Source of the DNA: Bifidobacterium moraviense
GTDB taxonomy: Bacteria; Actinomycetota; Actinomycetes; Actinomycetales; Bifidobacteriaceae
Assembly: GCF_012932365.1 (NCBI RefSeq)
Contig: NZ_JAAIIH010000012.1
Span: 23,727 to 87,726 of the forward strand
Length of the DNA: 64,000 nt
Direction of reading: 5' to 3'
Positions within the stretch are counted from its first letter, which is position 1; each line of letters opens with the position of its first letter. The translations under genes and the position numbers were made by a program. This document shows, piece after piece, positions 19,244 through 28,692 of the stretch. A model generated the notes under the pieces. That model did not search any database and was not told the origin of the DNA. It worked only from the letters and a program-made list of their open reading frames with translations.

Positions 19244-21523
19244 ATGTCGGGTTACGCGTCCCAGCTGAGCGAGGAGCAAGAGGCCGTCGACCGCGCCTAC
19301 GGCCGTCTGGATGCGCTGCGCACCCAGGCCCGTACGCGTCTGCGCGACGTGCGCGCCGCCGGGTCGCATGGATCCCCCACCCAGCGCACCGAACGCGACT
19401 CCTTCGCCACGATGTACGAGGACCGCCTGGCCCAGCTGCGCGCCGTGGAGGACCGTCTGGTGTTCGGTCGCCTCGACACGTCCTCGGACGAGCGCCGGTA
19501 CATCGGACGCATCGGCCTGTCCAGCGAGGCGCACGAGCCGATCCTGACCGACTGGCGCGCCGAGGCCGCCCGCCCGTTCTACGAGGCCACGCCGTCGGCG
19601 CACGGCGACATCGTGATGCGCCGCCACATCACGCTGAGCTTCCGCAAGGTGGTGGGCGTGGAGGACGAGGTGCTCGACGTCCACTCCGATCAGGTGGGCG
19701 AGGCCTCGTCCGCCGGCACGCTCACCGGCGAGGGCGCGCTGCTCGCCTCGCTCAGCTCGCGCCGCACCGGCAAGATGACGGACATCGTCGCCACCATCCA
19801 GGCCGAGCAGGACCGCATCATCCGCACCGAGCTCAAGCGGGCCGTGGTGGTGCAGGGCGGACCCGGCACCGGCAAGACCGCCGTGGCGCTGCACCGCGCC
19901 GCCTACCTGCTCTACACGCATCGCCGCGCGCTCGAGCACTCCGGCGTGCTGGTGGTGGGCCCGTCCTCCGCGTTCCTGCACTACATCGACCAGGTGCTCC
20001 CCTCGCTGGGCGAGACCGGCGTGGTCAGCCGCACCATCGCCGATCTGATCCCGGGCATCGAGGCCACCGCCGTCGACTCCCCGCGCGCCGCGCAGCTCAA
20101 GGGCGACCGCCGCATGGCGTCCGCGGTGGCCAACGCCGTGGCTGCCCGCATCCGCGTGCCGCACGACCTGCCGCGCATCCCGGTCAACGGCTTCATGGTG
20201 CCGATGACCGCCGCGGACATCGAGCAGGCCCAGCTGGATGCCAGGCGCACCCGCCAGACGCACAACAAGGCGCGCGAGACCTTCGTCAAATCGATGCTGC
20301 GCGCCATGACCGCGCGCTACGCCGAACAGCTCGACTACACGCCCGAGCAGTCCGAGCTGAGCCGCGTCACCTCGCTGCTGCGCATGAACGACAAGGTGCG
20401 CACCACGCTCAACCTCGCCTGGCTGCCGATGAACGCGCCGTGGCTCATCGACAACATGTTCAGCAAGCCCAAGCGCCTGCGCCGCTTCGCCCCGTGGCTC
20501 ACGGACGCCGACGTGGCCGAGCTCGCGCGCCCCAAGGGCGCGCCGCTCACGCGCTCGGACATCCCGCTGCTGGACGAGGCGTTCGAGCTGCTGGGCCCGG
20601 ATCCGAAGCTCGCCGGGCGCAACGCCGCGGCGGACGCGCAGCGCGCCGAGGAGGAGCAGTACGCGCGCGACACGCTTGCGCAGGCCGGCATCGGCTCCGG
20701 CATCGTCACCTCGCAGATGCTCGTGGACCAGATCAACGGCATGGACGACGAGACCGCCGCGCAGCGCGCCGCCGCGGACCGCGAATGGACGTACGGGCAC
20801 ATCGTGGTGGACGAGGCGCAGGAGCTGACGGCCATGGACTGGCGCATGCTGATCCGCCGCTGCCCCTCGCGCTCGTTCACGATCGTGGGCGACGTGGCGC
20901 AGACCTCGGCGCTGGGAGGCACCCGCCACTGGGCACGGACGCTGGACCCGCTGTTCGGCGCGGACAACTGGGACCTCAACGAGCTGACCATCAACTACCG
21001 CAACCCGCAGGAGGTCTCGGACATGGCGGCCTCGTTCGCCACCGCCGAGGGCCTCTACATCTCCACGGTGAACGCCGTGCGCCAGGTGCCCGGCTCGGTG
21101 CAGCGGCTGCTGGCGGAGGACGACGACGATCTGATCCGTCGCACGGCGCGCACCGCCGCGCGACTGGCGCAGGAGTTCGTGTCCGCGGACGGCACCGGCC
21201 GCGTGGCGGTGATCGCCCCGGACGCCCGTCTCGCCGCGGTGCGCAAGGCGGTGGCCAAGGCGGTGGCCAAGGCGCTCGGCGAGGCGAACGCGCACCGTCT
21301 CGAGTCGCAGGGCGACTGGGACCGTCAGGTGGTGGTGTGCGGCACCGAGGAGGTCAAGGGACTCGAATACGACGCGGTGGTGGTGGTGCAGCCCGGCGAG
21401 ATCGAGGAGGACGCGGCGTCCCGTCTGGTGGCCGCATCCGACCTGTACGTGGCGATGACCCGCCCCACGCAGCGCCTCGTGATCGTGCGCACCGAACGCG
21501 ATGCGGACGAGCTGCCCCTGTAA
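19244..21523 (+). CDS. HelD-like RNA polymerase recycling helicase (UvrD/Rep superfamily)
   Basis: A 759-residue superfamily 1 protein. An N-terminal coiled region (about 1-100) precedes the helicase core, with Walker A GGPGTGKTA at 205-213, the HIVVDEAQEL motif II, the motif III segment FTIVGDVAQTSALGG and a C-terminal VAMTRPTQRLVIV motif VI. The N-terminal antiparallel arm plus helicase core is the pattern of Gram-positive HelD, which pulls stalled RNA polymerase off DNA and RNA using ATP. ACGGAGCGAT before the ATG sets the start. A GC-rich hairpin (19207-19230) lies in the leader. The gene is followed 28 bases later by serA. UvrD-type repair helicase is the alternative. Confidence 0.85.
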   Translation: MSGYASQLSEEQEAVDRAYGRLDALRTQARTRLRDVRAAGSHGSPTQRTERDSFATMYEDRLAQLRAVEDRLVFGRLDTSSDERRYIGRIGLSSEAHEPILTDWRAEAARPFYEATPSAHGDIVMRRHITLSFRKVVGVEDEVLDVHSDQVGEASSAGTLTGEGALLASLSSRRTGKMTDIVATIQAEQDRIIRTELKRAVVVQGGPGTGKTAVALHRAAYLLYTHRRALEHSGVLVVGPSSAFLHYIDQVLPSLGETGVVSRTIADLIPGIEATAVDSPRAAQLKGDRRMASAVANAVAARIRVPHDLPRIPVNGFMVPMTAADIEQAQLDARRTRQTHNKARETFVKSMLRAMTARYAEQLDYTPEQSELSRVTSLLRMNDKVRTTLNLAWLPMNAPWLIDNMFSKPKRLRRFAPWLTDADVAELARPKGAPLTRSDIPLLDEAFELLGPDPKLAGRNAAADAQRAEEEQYARDTLAQAGIGSGIVTSQMLVDQINGMDDETAAQRAAADREWTYGHIVVDEAQELTAMDWRMLIRRCPSRSFTIVGDVAQTSALGGTRHWARTLDPLFGADNWDLNELTINYRNPQEVSDMAASFATAEGLYISTVNAVRQVPGSVQRLLAEDDDDLIRRTARTAARLAQEFVSADGTGRVAVIAPDARLAAVRKAVAKAVAKALGEANAHRLESQGDWDRQVVVCGTEEVKGLEYDAVVVVQPGEIEEDAASRLVAASDLYVAMTRPTQRLVIVRTERDADELPL

Positions 21524-21551
21524 GACGACCTCACCTTCTAGAGTGGGTGGC

Positions 21552-22751
21552 ATGCCTAAAGCACTACTTCTGGAAAACATCCATCCGTTTGCGGCCGAAA
21601 GCCTGCGCAACCATGGCTTCGAGGTCGAGACCATGAAGGGCGCCCTGGGCGAGGACGAGCTCATCGAGGCCCTGGACGGCGTCGACGTGCTCGGCGTGCG
21701 GTCCAAGACCAACGTCACCTCCAAGGTGCTCGCGGCCCGCCCGGGCCTGACCGCGGTGGGATGCTTCTGCATCGGCACCAACCAGGTCGACCTGGCCGAC
21801 GCCGGGCGCAGGGGCATCGCCGTGTTCAACGCCCCGTACTCCAACACGCGTTCCGTGGTGGAGCTGGTGATCTGCGACATCATCTGCCTGATGCGCCGCA
21901 TCCCGGCCCACACCCACCACATCAAGCACGGCGTGTGGGACAAGTCCGCGTCCGGCTCGCACGAGGTGCGCGGCAAGACGCTCGGCATCATCGGCTACGG
22001 CAACATCGGCTCCCAGCTGTCCGTGCTGGCCGAGGCGCTGGGCATGCGCGTGGTGTTCTACGACCTCGAGGAGAAGCTCGCGCTGGGCAACGCGCACCGC
22101 TGCGCCACGCTCAACGAGCTGCTCGAGCAGTCCGACGCCGTGACGCTGCATGTGGACGGCCGCAAGTCGAACACCGGCTTCTTCGGCGAGGACCAGTTCG
22201 CGCACATGAAGCCGGGCGCCATCTTCATCAACCTGTCGCGCGGCTTCGTGGCCGATCTGGACGCCCTGAAGCGGCATCTGGACGACGGCAGCGTGGCCGG
22301 CGCGGCCGTGGACGTGTTCCCGGTTGAGCCCAAGAAGGCGGGCGACCCGTTCGCCACGCCGCTGGCCGAGGAGGACAACATGATCCTCACCCCGCACATC
22401 GGCGGGTCCACGCTGGAAGCGCAGGAGGCCATTGGTCACTTCGTCTCGCAGCGTCTGGAGGACTACTTCGAGAAGGGATCCACGTCGCTCTCGGTGAATC
22501 TGCCGCAGATCAACCTCGGTCCCCACACCGGCGTGGCGCGCATCGCGCACCTGCACGAGAACCTGCCCGGCGTGCTGGCCCGCGTGAACCACGTGCTCGG
22601 CGACGAGAACATCAACATCTCCGCGCAGTCGCTGGCCACCGAGGGCGAGCTGGGCTACGTGGTCACCGACGTGGCCACCATGCCGAGCCAGGAGACGCTG
22701 GACAAGCTCGCCCACCTCAACGGCACGATCCGCATGCGCGTCGTGCGCTGA
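21552..22751 (+). CDS. serA: D-3-phosphoglycerate dehydrogenase
   Basis: A 399-residue enzyme oxidising 3-phosphoglycerate to 3-phosphohydroxypyruvate, the first step of serine synthesis. It has the D-2-hydroxyacid dehydrogenase layout: NAD-binding GIIGYGNIGSQ, NLSRGFVAD, the catalytic TPHIGGSTLEAQ histidine, and a C-terminal ACT domain (about 328-399) that in the E. coli type binds serine for feedback inhibition. The length fits the short SerA type of E. coli rather than the long mycobacterial type. A strong terminator follows. Confidence 0.93.
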   Translation: MPKALLLENIHPFAAESLRNHGFEVETMKGALGEDELIEALDGVDVLGVRSKTNVTSKVLAARPGLTAVGCFCIGTNQVDLADAGRRGIAVFNAPYSNTRSVVELVICDIICLMRRIPAHTHHIKHGVWDKSASGSHEVRGKTLGIIGYGNIGSQLSVLAEALGMRVVFYDLEEKLALGNAHRCATLNELLEQSDAVTLHVDGRKSNTGFFGEDQFAHMKPGAIFINLSRGFVADLDALKRHLDDGSVAGAAVDVFPVEPKKAGDPFATPLAEEDNMILTPHIGGSTLEAQEAIGHFVSQRLEDYFEKGSTSLSVNLPQINLGPHTGVARIAHLHENLPGVLARVNHVLGDENINISAQSLATEGELGYVVTDVATMPSQETLDKLAHLNGTIRMRVVR

Positions 22752-22812
22752 CGGCTTCTGCGCCGCGGGAACGCCGGAGCCTCCCGGCGGATGGCTCCCC
22801 GCACGCACGCCC

Positions 22813-22855
22813 ATGGTTCGGCCCCGGCACCCTTACGGCGCCGGGGCCGAACCAT
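22813..22855 (+). terminator. Strong hairpin terminator after serA
   Basis: A perfect 16-bp stem starting ATGGTTCGGCCCCGGC with an 11-base loop lies 61 bases past the serA stop. It could also stop transcription from the nrdR side. Confidence 0.8.
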
Positions 22856-22903
22856 GTCTCCGGTCATGCACGTCATTCGGGCACGGCGGACATGGCCCCC
22901 GGC

Positions 22904-23022
22904 GTTGTTTGACCGGTCGTCGTTCGCCTGACTGTTGTTTGGCCGGTCGTTGTTTGACGGTCGTCGCGTGGCCGGTCGTTGTCTGGCCGGCCGTCGAGTG
23001 GTCAGTCGTCGAGTGGTCAGTC
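22904..23022. repeat. Degenerate tandem repeats overlapping the nrdR stop
   Basis: About 120 bases built from variants of GTTGTTTGGCCGGTC and GTCGAGTGGTCAGTC. The last unit is duplicated exactly (22993-23007 and 23008-23022), and the copy nearest the gene contains the nrdR stop codon. This accounts for most of the otherwise gene-free stretch 22752-23016. Confidence 0.7.
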
Positions 23023-23466
23023 GTCGCGGCGCTTGAGGTCGTTGATGGCCGCCTCGAAGTCGGCCAGCCCGTTGAAGTGCTGGTACACGCTGGCGAACCG
23101 CAGGTACGCGACCTCGTCCAGATCGCGCAGCGGCTTGAGGATCGCGCGCCCCACCTCGTCCGAGTCGATCTGCGCCAGACCGCGGGAGCGCAGGTCCTCC
23201 TCGACCTTCTGCCCGAGCAGCTTCAGGTCCTCCTCCCTGATGGGCCTGCCCTGACACGCCTTACGCACGCCGGAGATCACCTTGTCCCGGCTGAACGGCT
23301 CGGCGTTGCCCGAACGTTTGAGCACCAGCAGCGTGGACGTCTCCATGGTGGTGAACCGCTTGCCGCACTTCGGGCACTCGCGGCGGCGACGTATCGCGTG
23401 GCCGTCCTCGCTGATGCGCGTATCGACGACCTTGGTGTCGGGATTCTGGCAGAAGGGACAATGCAT
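23017..23466 (-). CDS. nrdR: Transcriptional repressor NrdR
   Basis: A 149-residue regulator of ribonucleotide reductase genes. The N-terminal zinc ribbon (CPFC at 3-6 and CPKC at 31-34) and the ATP-cone domain ([20 protein letters not shown] onward) are complete. It binds NrdR boxes when loaded with dATP. It lies near lexA with a LysM gene between, an arrangement common in actinobacteria. The stop sits inside a tandem repeat. Confidence 0.96.
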   Translation of the reverse strand: MHCPFCQNPDTKVVDTRISEDGHAIRRRRECPKCGKRFTTMETSTLLVLKRSGNAEPFSRDKVISGVRKACQGRPIREEDLKLLGQKVEEDLRSRGLAQIDSDEVGRAILKPLRDLDEVAYLRFASVYQHFNGLADFEAAINDLKRRDD

Positions 23467-23558
23467 GCCTCTACAGTATCCCAACCATGCCGACGCACGA
23501 CACGGCCGGCACGTTGCGGCATCGATCGCTTCCCCGCGCGGCGTTCCCCGCGCCACGG

Positions 23559-23947
23559 TCACGACTCCGCGACCGGCACCAGGATGCGCTGCCCCACGTC
23601 CAGCGTGACCGAATCGAGGTGATTGATCCGCGCGCATCGACCGAATCGTTGACGTCGCCGCCCGCCGGCGTGGCCCTGACCGCATAGCCCCACAGCGTAT
23701 CCCCCGGCTGCACGGTGTAGGCGACGAACGCGCGCGGCTCGTCGACGCCCCACGCCCGGTGGACCATCGGCGCCACCATGAGGCACATGCACAGCGCCCC
23801 GACGCACGCCGCGGCGAGCAGATCCCGCACGGCGCCCCCTCGACGGCGTCCCGTTTCACCGCCTGCGTTCTCGACGTGCCCGACGACGTCGTTCCCGAGT
23901 TCTCCTCCGATGGCCGTCATCGCGGCGGCCGTTGCTCCCCGTGCCAT
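23559..23947 (-). pseudogene. LysM-domain membrane protein, apparently frame-disrupted
   Basis: From the ATG at 23947 (AAAGGAGTGGTCGT before it) the frame gives a cytoplasmic region, a membrane segment ([16 protein letters not shown]) and the start of a LysM domain ([18 protein letters not shown]). The rest of the LysM domain ([19 protein letters not shown] and a stop at 23559) is found only after shifting frame near a CG-dinucleotide run at 23629-23635. Without the shift the protein runs into unrelated sequence and ends at 23471. LysM proteins bind peptidoglycan; this gene normally sits between lexA and nrdR in actinobacteria. A sequencing error in the CG run would explain it equally well. 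Confidence 0.75.
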
Positions 23948-23960
23948 ACGACCACTCCTT

Positions 23961-24045
23961 TCGAACATGCGTACTATCGAACGTATGTATCATGATGGCA
24001 CATCTGTTCGACGACACGCCGAAACACCTTCGAACAGATGTTTGA
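23961..24045. promoter_or_regulatory. Cluster of three SOS-box-like sites
   Basis: Three CGAAC-N4-GT sites lie between the divergent LysM gene and lexA: TCGAACATGCGTAC (23961), TCGAACGTATGTAT (23977) and TTCGAACAGATGTTTGA (24029-24045). The last fits the actinobacterial LexA consensus CGAACnnnnGTTCG best. They would allow LexA to repress itself and the LysM gene. Confidence 0.65.
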
Positions 24046-24095
24046 TTTCACCGGGCGTTCACGCTACACTGGCAACAACGACGAAAGGAGCCCCC

Positions 24096-24821
24096 GTGAC
24101 CACCATCCCCACCAACCCCGCACGCGGTCAGGCGGACCGGGACGACGCGGCGCTCACCGAGCGCCAGCGCAAGGTGCTGGAAGCCATCCGCACGCACGTC
24201 AGCAGGCAGGGCTTCGCGCCGTCGTTCCGCGAGATCGGCGAGGCCGCGGGCCTCAAGAGCCCCTCATCGGTCAAGCATCAGCTCGAGGCGCTTGCGCAGA
24301 AGGGCTTCATCCGCATGAACGCCAACAAGGGGCGCGCCATCGAGATCGTCGCCGACCAGACGCCCCGCCCGCGCGACGGAGGCGCGTCCGTCGTCGCGCC
24401 CATGCCGCCGAGCAGCGGACGGTCGGACGCCCCCGTCTCCATCATGCAGTCGCGGGACGTGCCGCTGGTCGGCCGCATCGCCGCCGGCATCCCCATCACC
24501 GCCGAGCAGCACGTCGAGGACGTCATGCGACTGCCGGAACGCCTCACCGGCGGCGGCAACCTCTTCATGCTCGAGGTACACGGCGACTCCATGGTCGACG
24601 CCGCCATCTGCGACGGCGACTTCGTGGTGGTCAGGGAGCAGCACTCCGCCGTCAACGGCGACATCGTGGCCGCACTGCTGGACGACGAGGCCACCGTGAA
24701 GACCTTCCGCAAGGAGAACGGCCACGTCTGGCTCATGCCGCACAACCCCGCCTACTCCCCCATCGACGGCACGCACGCCGAGATCATGGGCAAGGTCGTC
24801 ACCGTGCTGCGCAAGCTGTAG
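24096..24821 (+). CDS. lexA: LexA repressor
   Basis: A 241-residue SOS master regulator. The N-terminal winged helix (about 18-85), the self-cleavage Ala130-Gly131 bond, the catalytic Ser165 in HGDSMVDA and Lys202 in EATVKTF are all visible. RecA filaments trigger its autocleavage and release DNA repair genes. The start is a GTG at 24096 with AAAGGAG five bases before it. About 20 extra residues precede the helix-turn-helix compared with E. coli LexA, as is usual in actinobacteria. Confidence 0.96.
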   Translation: MTTIPTNPARGQADRDDAALTERQRKVLEAIRTHVSRQGFAPSFREIGEAAGLKSPSSVKHQLEALAQKGFIRMNANKGRAIEIVADQTPRPRDGGASVVAPMPPSSGRSDAPVSIMQSRDVPLVGRIAAGIPITAEQHVEDVMRLPERLTGGGNLFMLEVHGDSMVDAAICDGDFVVVREQHSAVNGDIVAALLDDEATVKTFRKENGHVWLMPHNPAYSPIDGTHAEIMGKVVTVLRKL

Positions 24822-24868
24822 CCGCCGCACGGAGCCCGGCCGCGGGACGCACGATCAGGAATGCACGA

Positions 24869-25819
24869 TCAGGAGTGCATGCCCTCCTCGTGGTTGCGCA
24901 GCTCGTAGCCTTCGGGCTCGAGCTGGAACGTGGTGTGCTCGATCGCCACGGGGAAGTGCTCGCGCAGGCATTCCTGCAGCAGATGCAGCACCTGCGCCGC
25001 CTGCTCCATCGAGAGGCCCCGCTCCACCACCACGTGCGCGGTCAGCCTCGGCAGGCCGGTGGCCACCGTGCTCGCATGCAGGTCGTGCACGGCCACCACA
25101 TGCGGCACGTGCTCCAGATGACGGCGGACGGCGTCGAGATCCAGCCCGCTCGGCGTCTCCTCCAGCAACACGCGCACGGCGTTGCGCAGCAGCCCGACCG
25201 CACGCGGGATCATGAGCACCGCGATCAGCGCGCCGGCCACGGCGTCGAAGCCGTCCCAGCCCGTCGACATCATCACCAGCGCGGAGATCACCACCGCCAC
25301 CGATCCGAGCGCGTCGTTCATCACCTCGAGGAACGCCGCGCCCATGTTCATGTTGTCCTTGTGCTGCGAGGCCAGGATGCCGATGGATCCCAGATTGGCC
25401 GCCAGTCCCAGCACGCCGAAGAACAGCAGCAGGTTCACGTCGTGCACCGCATCCGCCCTGCCGCCGAACAGTCGCATGCCGGCCTCCACCAACGCGTAGA
25501 CGCCCACGACGAACAGCACGATCGCGCCGCCCGCGGCCGTGAGCACCTCCAGACGGGCCCATCCCCACGTCCGGCTGCTGTTCGGCTTGCGCCGCATGAG
25601 CGCCGCCGTGATCGCGGAGGCGATCAGCACCGACATGTCCGTAAGCATGTGGCCGGCATCCACCAGCAGCGCCAGCGACTGCGTGACGACCGCGCCGATC
25701 ACCTCGGCCACGAACACCGTGCCCGTGAGCCCCAGCGTCATCAGCAGTCGCCGCTGATGCGAAGCCCCCGCATCCCCGGACGTCCCGGACGTCCGCGCAG
25801 CGGCATGATCGTGAGCCAT
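24869..25819 (-). CDS. CzcD-type cation diffusion facilitator (zinc/cadmium exporter)
   Basis: A 316-residue CDF antiporter exporting Zn2+ or related ions in exchange for protons. It has a short His-containing N-terminus, six membrane segments and a C-terminal cytoplasmic domain (about 210-316). The first metal site motif is normal (DAGHMLTD, HxxxD in segment 2). The segment-5 motif reads LEVMNDALGS, with Glu where zinc exporters usually have His, so the ion preference may differ. A perfect 11-bp palindrome 14 bases upstream of the ATG suggests metal-responsive control. Confidence 0.88.
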   Translation of the reverse strand: MAHDHAAARTSGTSGDAGASHQRRLLMTLGLTGTVFVAEVIGAVVTQSLALLVDAGHMLTDMSVLIASAITAALMRRKPNSSRTWGWARLEVLTAAGGAIVLFVVGVYALVEAGMRLFGGRADAVHDVNLLLFFGVLGLAANLGSIGILASQHKDNMNMGAAFLEVMNDALGSVAVVISALVMMSTGWDGFDAVAGALIAVLMIPRAVGLLRNAVRVLLEETPSGLDLDAVRRHLEHVPHVVAVHDLHASTVATGLPRLTAHVVVERGLSMEQAAQVLHLLQECLREHFPVAIEHTTFQLEPEGYELRNHEEGMHS

Positions 25820-25832
25820 GCGTCACCCCTTG

Positions 25833-25861
25833 ATTCTCAATAACGAAACTTTATTGAGAAT
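25833..25861. promoter_or_regulatory. Perfect palindrome in the czcD-like promoter
   Basis: ATTCTCAATAA (25833-25843) and its exact complement (25851-25861) flank seven bases, 14 bases before the exporter start. It is AT-rich in a GC-rich region and has operator size and position. The likely ligand is a metal sensor of ArsR, TetR or Fur type; none is encoded in the window. Confidence 0.6.
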
Positions 25862-25968
25862 AGACCCGATCGCCGCGACCCGCAAGACGCCGGTGGGAAC
25901 ACGACGGAACGCGCCGACGGGCGCGCCGCGGACGGAACCCGTTTCCGAATGCGCGACACACCGCAGAT

Positions 25969-25982
25969 TGAAACCGGTTTCA
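25969..25982. promoter_or_regulatory. LacI-family operator 1 before the MFS permease
   Basis: TGAAACCGGTTTCA is a perfect 14-bp palindrome of LacI/GalR type, 201 bases before the MFS start. It is followed by a second short inverted repeat TTACG-N6-CGTAA at 25983-25998. Confidence 0.65.
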
Positions 25983-26113
25983 TTACGTTGTACCGTAACG
26001 GCAGCCACAACAAAACGGCGGTCACGCATCGGACGCCACCTTGCATTGCAGCACTTCAACCGTGCAGCGAATCACAGAACCCCGCATTCGCCCGCAATGC
26101 AACGCAGGCGCTA

Positions 26114-26127
26114 TGAAAGCGCTTGCA
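26114..26127. promoter_or_regulatory. LacI-family operator 2 before the MFS permease
   Basis: TGAAAGCGCTTGCA fits the LacI-type consensus with the central CG step conserved, 56 bases before the MFS start. Two operators 145 bases apart could allow looping. Confidence 0.62.
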
Positions 26128-26183
26128 AGATCCGATGCCGTCCGCCGCATTCGCCGCATCGCAAAGGAGCATCCCGGGCCGCC

Positions 26184-27434
26184 ATGAACATCAACGTCGC
26201 CAACGCCAGCATAACCGACGCGCAGCAGAGCCGCTTCCCCTGGCGCCCCTCCATCGCGCAGTTCTTCGCCACCATCGGCTTCTACGCGCCGTTCTTCGGC
26301 ATCAGCGCCGTGCTGCTGCCCGCCAAGATCGCGATGATCGACCCGGACAACAAGGTCGCGATGACCGCCAGCGCCACCACCGTCACGCTGCTCATCTCGG
26401 TGTTCGCCGGCTTCATCTGCGGCGCGCTATGCGACATGACGCGCTCCCGGTTCGGCGCCCGCACCCCGTGGATCGTGGGCGGCGGCGTCCTCGCCACGGT
26501 CTGTCTGATCGTCTTCGCCACCGCATCCGACACCACGCTCGCACTGGGCGCATGGTACGTGTACGTGGTGTGGTACAACGCGATCATGGCCGCGGCCATG
26601 GCGTGGATGCCGGACATGATCGCGCCGAGACATCGCGGCTCCGCCTCCGCCATGTTCGGCGTGGCCACGCAGATCGGCCTCAACGGCGCGCAGTCGCTGG
26701 CGTCCCTGTACATCACCGACGTGTCCACGGGCGTGTTCACCCTGCTGATCATCGCGGACATCGCGCTGATCGTCGCCGTGGTGATCTGCCGTGAGAAATC
26801 CAACCGCCACGTGCCCCGGAAGCCGTTCTCCCTCGAATCCCTGAAGGAGAGCTTCCTGCCGCCCCGCCGCGCGGGACGCGACTACTGGTTCGCCGCCGCC
26901 GCACGTCTGATGTACATGATGCCCGGCGGCATCGGCACCTACCGTCTGTACACGCTCACCGACTACATGGGCACCCCGGCCGAGGCCGCCGCGAAGTGGA
27001 TGAGCCTCATGGCGGCGCTGAGCCTCGTCATGGCAGTGGCCGCCGCGGTGCTGTCCGGGCCGCTCGCCGACCATCTGAAGACCATCAAGGTGCCGGTGGC
27101 CATCGCCGTGTTCCTGGTGGGCGTGCCCTGCTGGCTGCCGTTCTTCATCCCCACCCCGCTCATGTACACCATCTACGTGGCGCTGTCCGGTCTGGGCGGC
27201 GGCATCTTCGTGGCGCTCGACCAGGCGCTCATGACCTCGGTGCTTCCCAGCAAGGACACCGCTGCCAAGGATCTCGCCTTCCTCAACGTGGCCGGCACCA
27301 TCGGGCAGATGCTCGCCCCGCTGCTGGCCGCCGCCGTGATCGGCATGTTCGGCTACGCCGGGCTGTTCCCCATGGGCTTCATCGTGCTGACGATCGCCGC
27401 CGTCTCCGTCTTCGGCATCAAGAACGTGAGGTAG
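26184..27434 (+). CDS. MFS permease, probably sugar transporter
   Basis: A 416-residue membrane protein with twelve predicted segments in two halves and the inter-segment loop GALCDMTRSRFGARTPW, an MFS/GPH-type motif. Such proteins couple sugar uptake to a cation gradient. The ATG at 26184 has AAAGGAG rather far upstream (14 bases), and no closer in-frame start exists. Two LacI-type operators upstream strongly suggest induction by a carbohydrate. It stands alone with no linked hydrolase, so the substrate is not known. It converges on ldh across a shared terminator. Confidence 0.78.
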   Translation: MNINVANASITDAQQSRFPWRPSIAQFFATIGFYAPFFGISAVLLPAKIAMIDPDNKVAMTASATTVTLLISVFAGFICGALCDMTRSRFGARTPWIVGGGVLATVCLIVFATASDTTLALGAWYVYVVWYNAIMAAAMAWMPDMIAPRHRGSASAMFGVATQIGLNGAQSLASLYITDVSTGVFTLLIIADIALIVAVVICREKSNRHVPRKPFSLESLKESFLPPRRAGRDYWFAAAARLMYMMPGGIGTYRLYTLTDYMGTPAEAAAKWMSLMAALSLVMAVAAAVLSGPLADHLKTIKVPVAIAVFLVGVPCWLPFFIPTPLMYTIYVALSGLGGGIFVALDQALMTSVLPSKDTAAKDLAFLNVAGTIGQMLAPLLAAAVIGMFGYAGLFPMGFIVLTIAAVSVFGIKNVR

Positions 27435-27467
27435 CCGAGCAGTGCGCCGCACACACGCCCGACATAT

Positions 27468-27509
27468 GCGTGAGGCCCGGTTCGCGAATCTGCGAACCGG
27501 GCCTCACGC
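27468..27509. terminator. Bidirectional terminator between MFS gene and ldh
   Basis: A perfect 18-bp stem starting GCGTGAGGCCCGGTTCGC with a 6-base loop lies between the convergent MFS and ldh stop codons and would serve both. Confidence 0.85.
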
Positions 27510-27539
27510 GCGATCTGCGGCCGAAGACGGCCGAGCCGA

Positions 27540-28508
<969 letters not shown>

Positions 28509-28692
28509 TTACCTCTCCTTGGCGTCCGGCCCGTCCACGGGGGCGGGCCGCATTCCATTCCGTTCCGTTATCACACTGTAACCACATCTCATGACGAAAA
28601 GGCAACTCGAGGCAACACGCTGGACACGCGGCGCGGGAACGTCTGTTATCGCTCACACGACGTCGGCGCACGGCCCCGCGAACCGCTCCGGG

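Noticed and set aside
19184..21991. A 935-codon open frame on the minus strand
   Set aside because: It is antisense to helD and serA, with Arg/Ala/Gly/His-rich composition typical of GC shadow frames and no known motif.
24840..24868. Short direct repeat CACGATCAGGA between lexA and the CDF gene
   Set aside because: Only two 14-base copies, no symmetry and no clear role.
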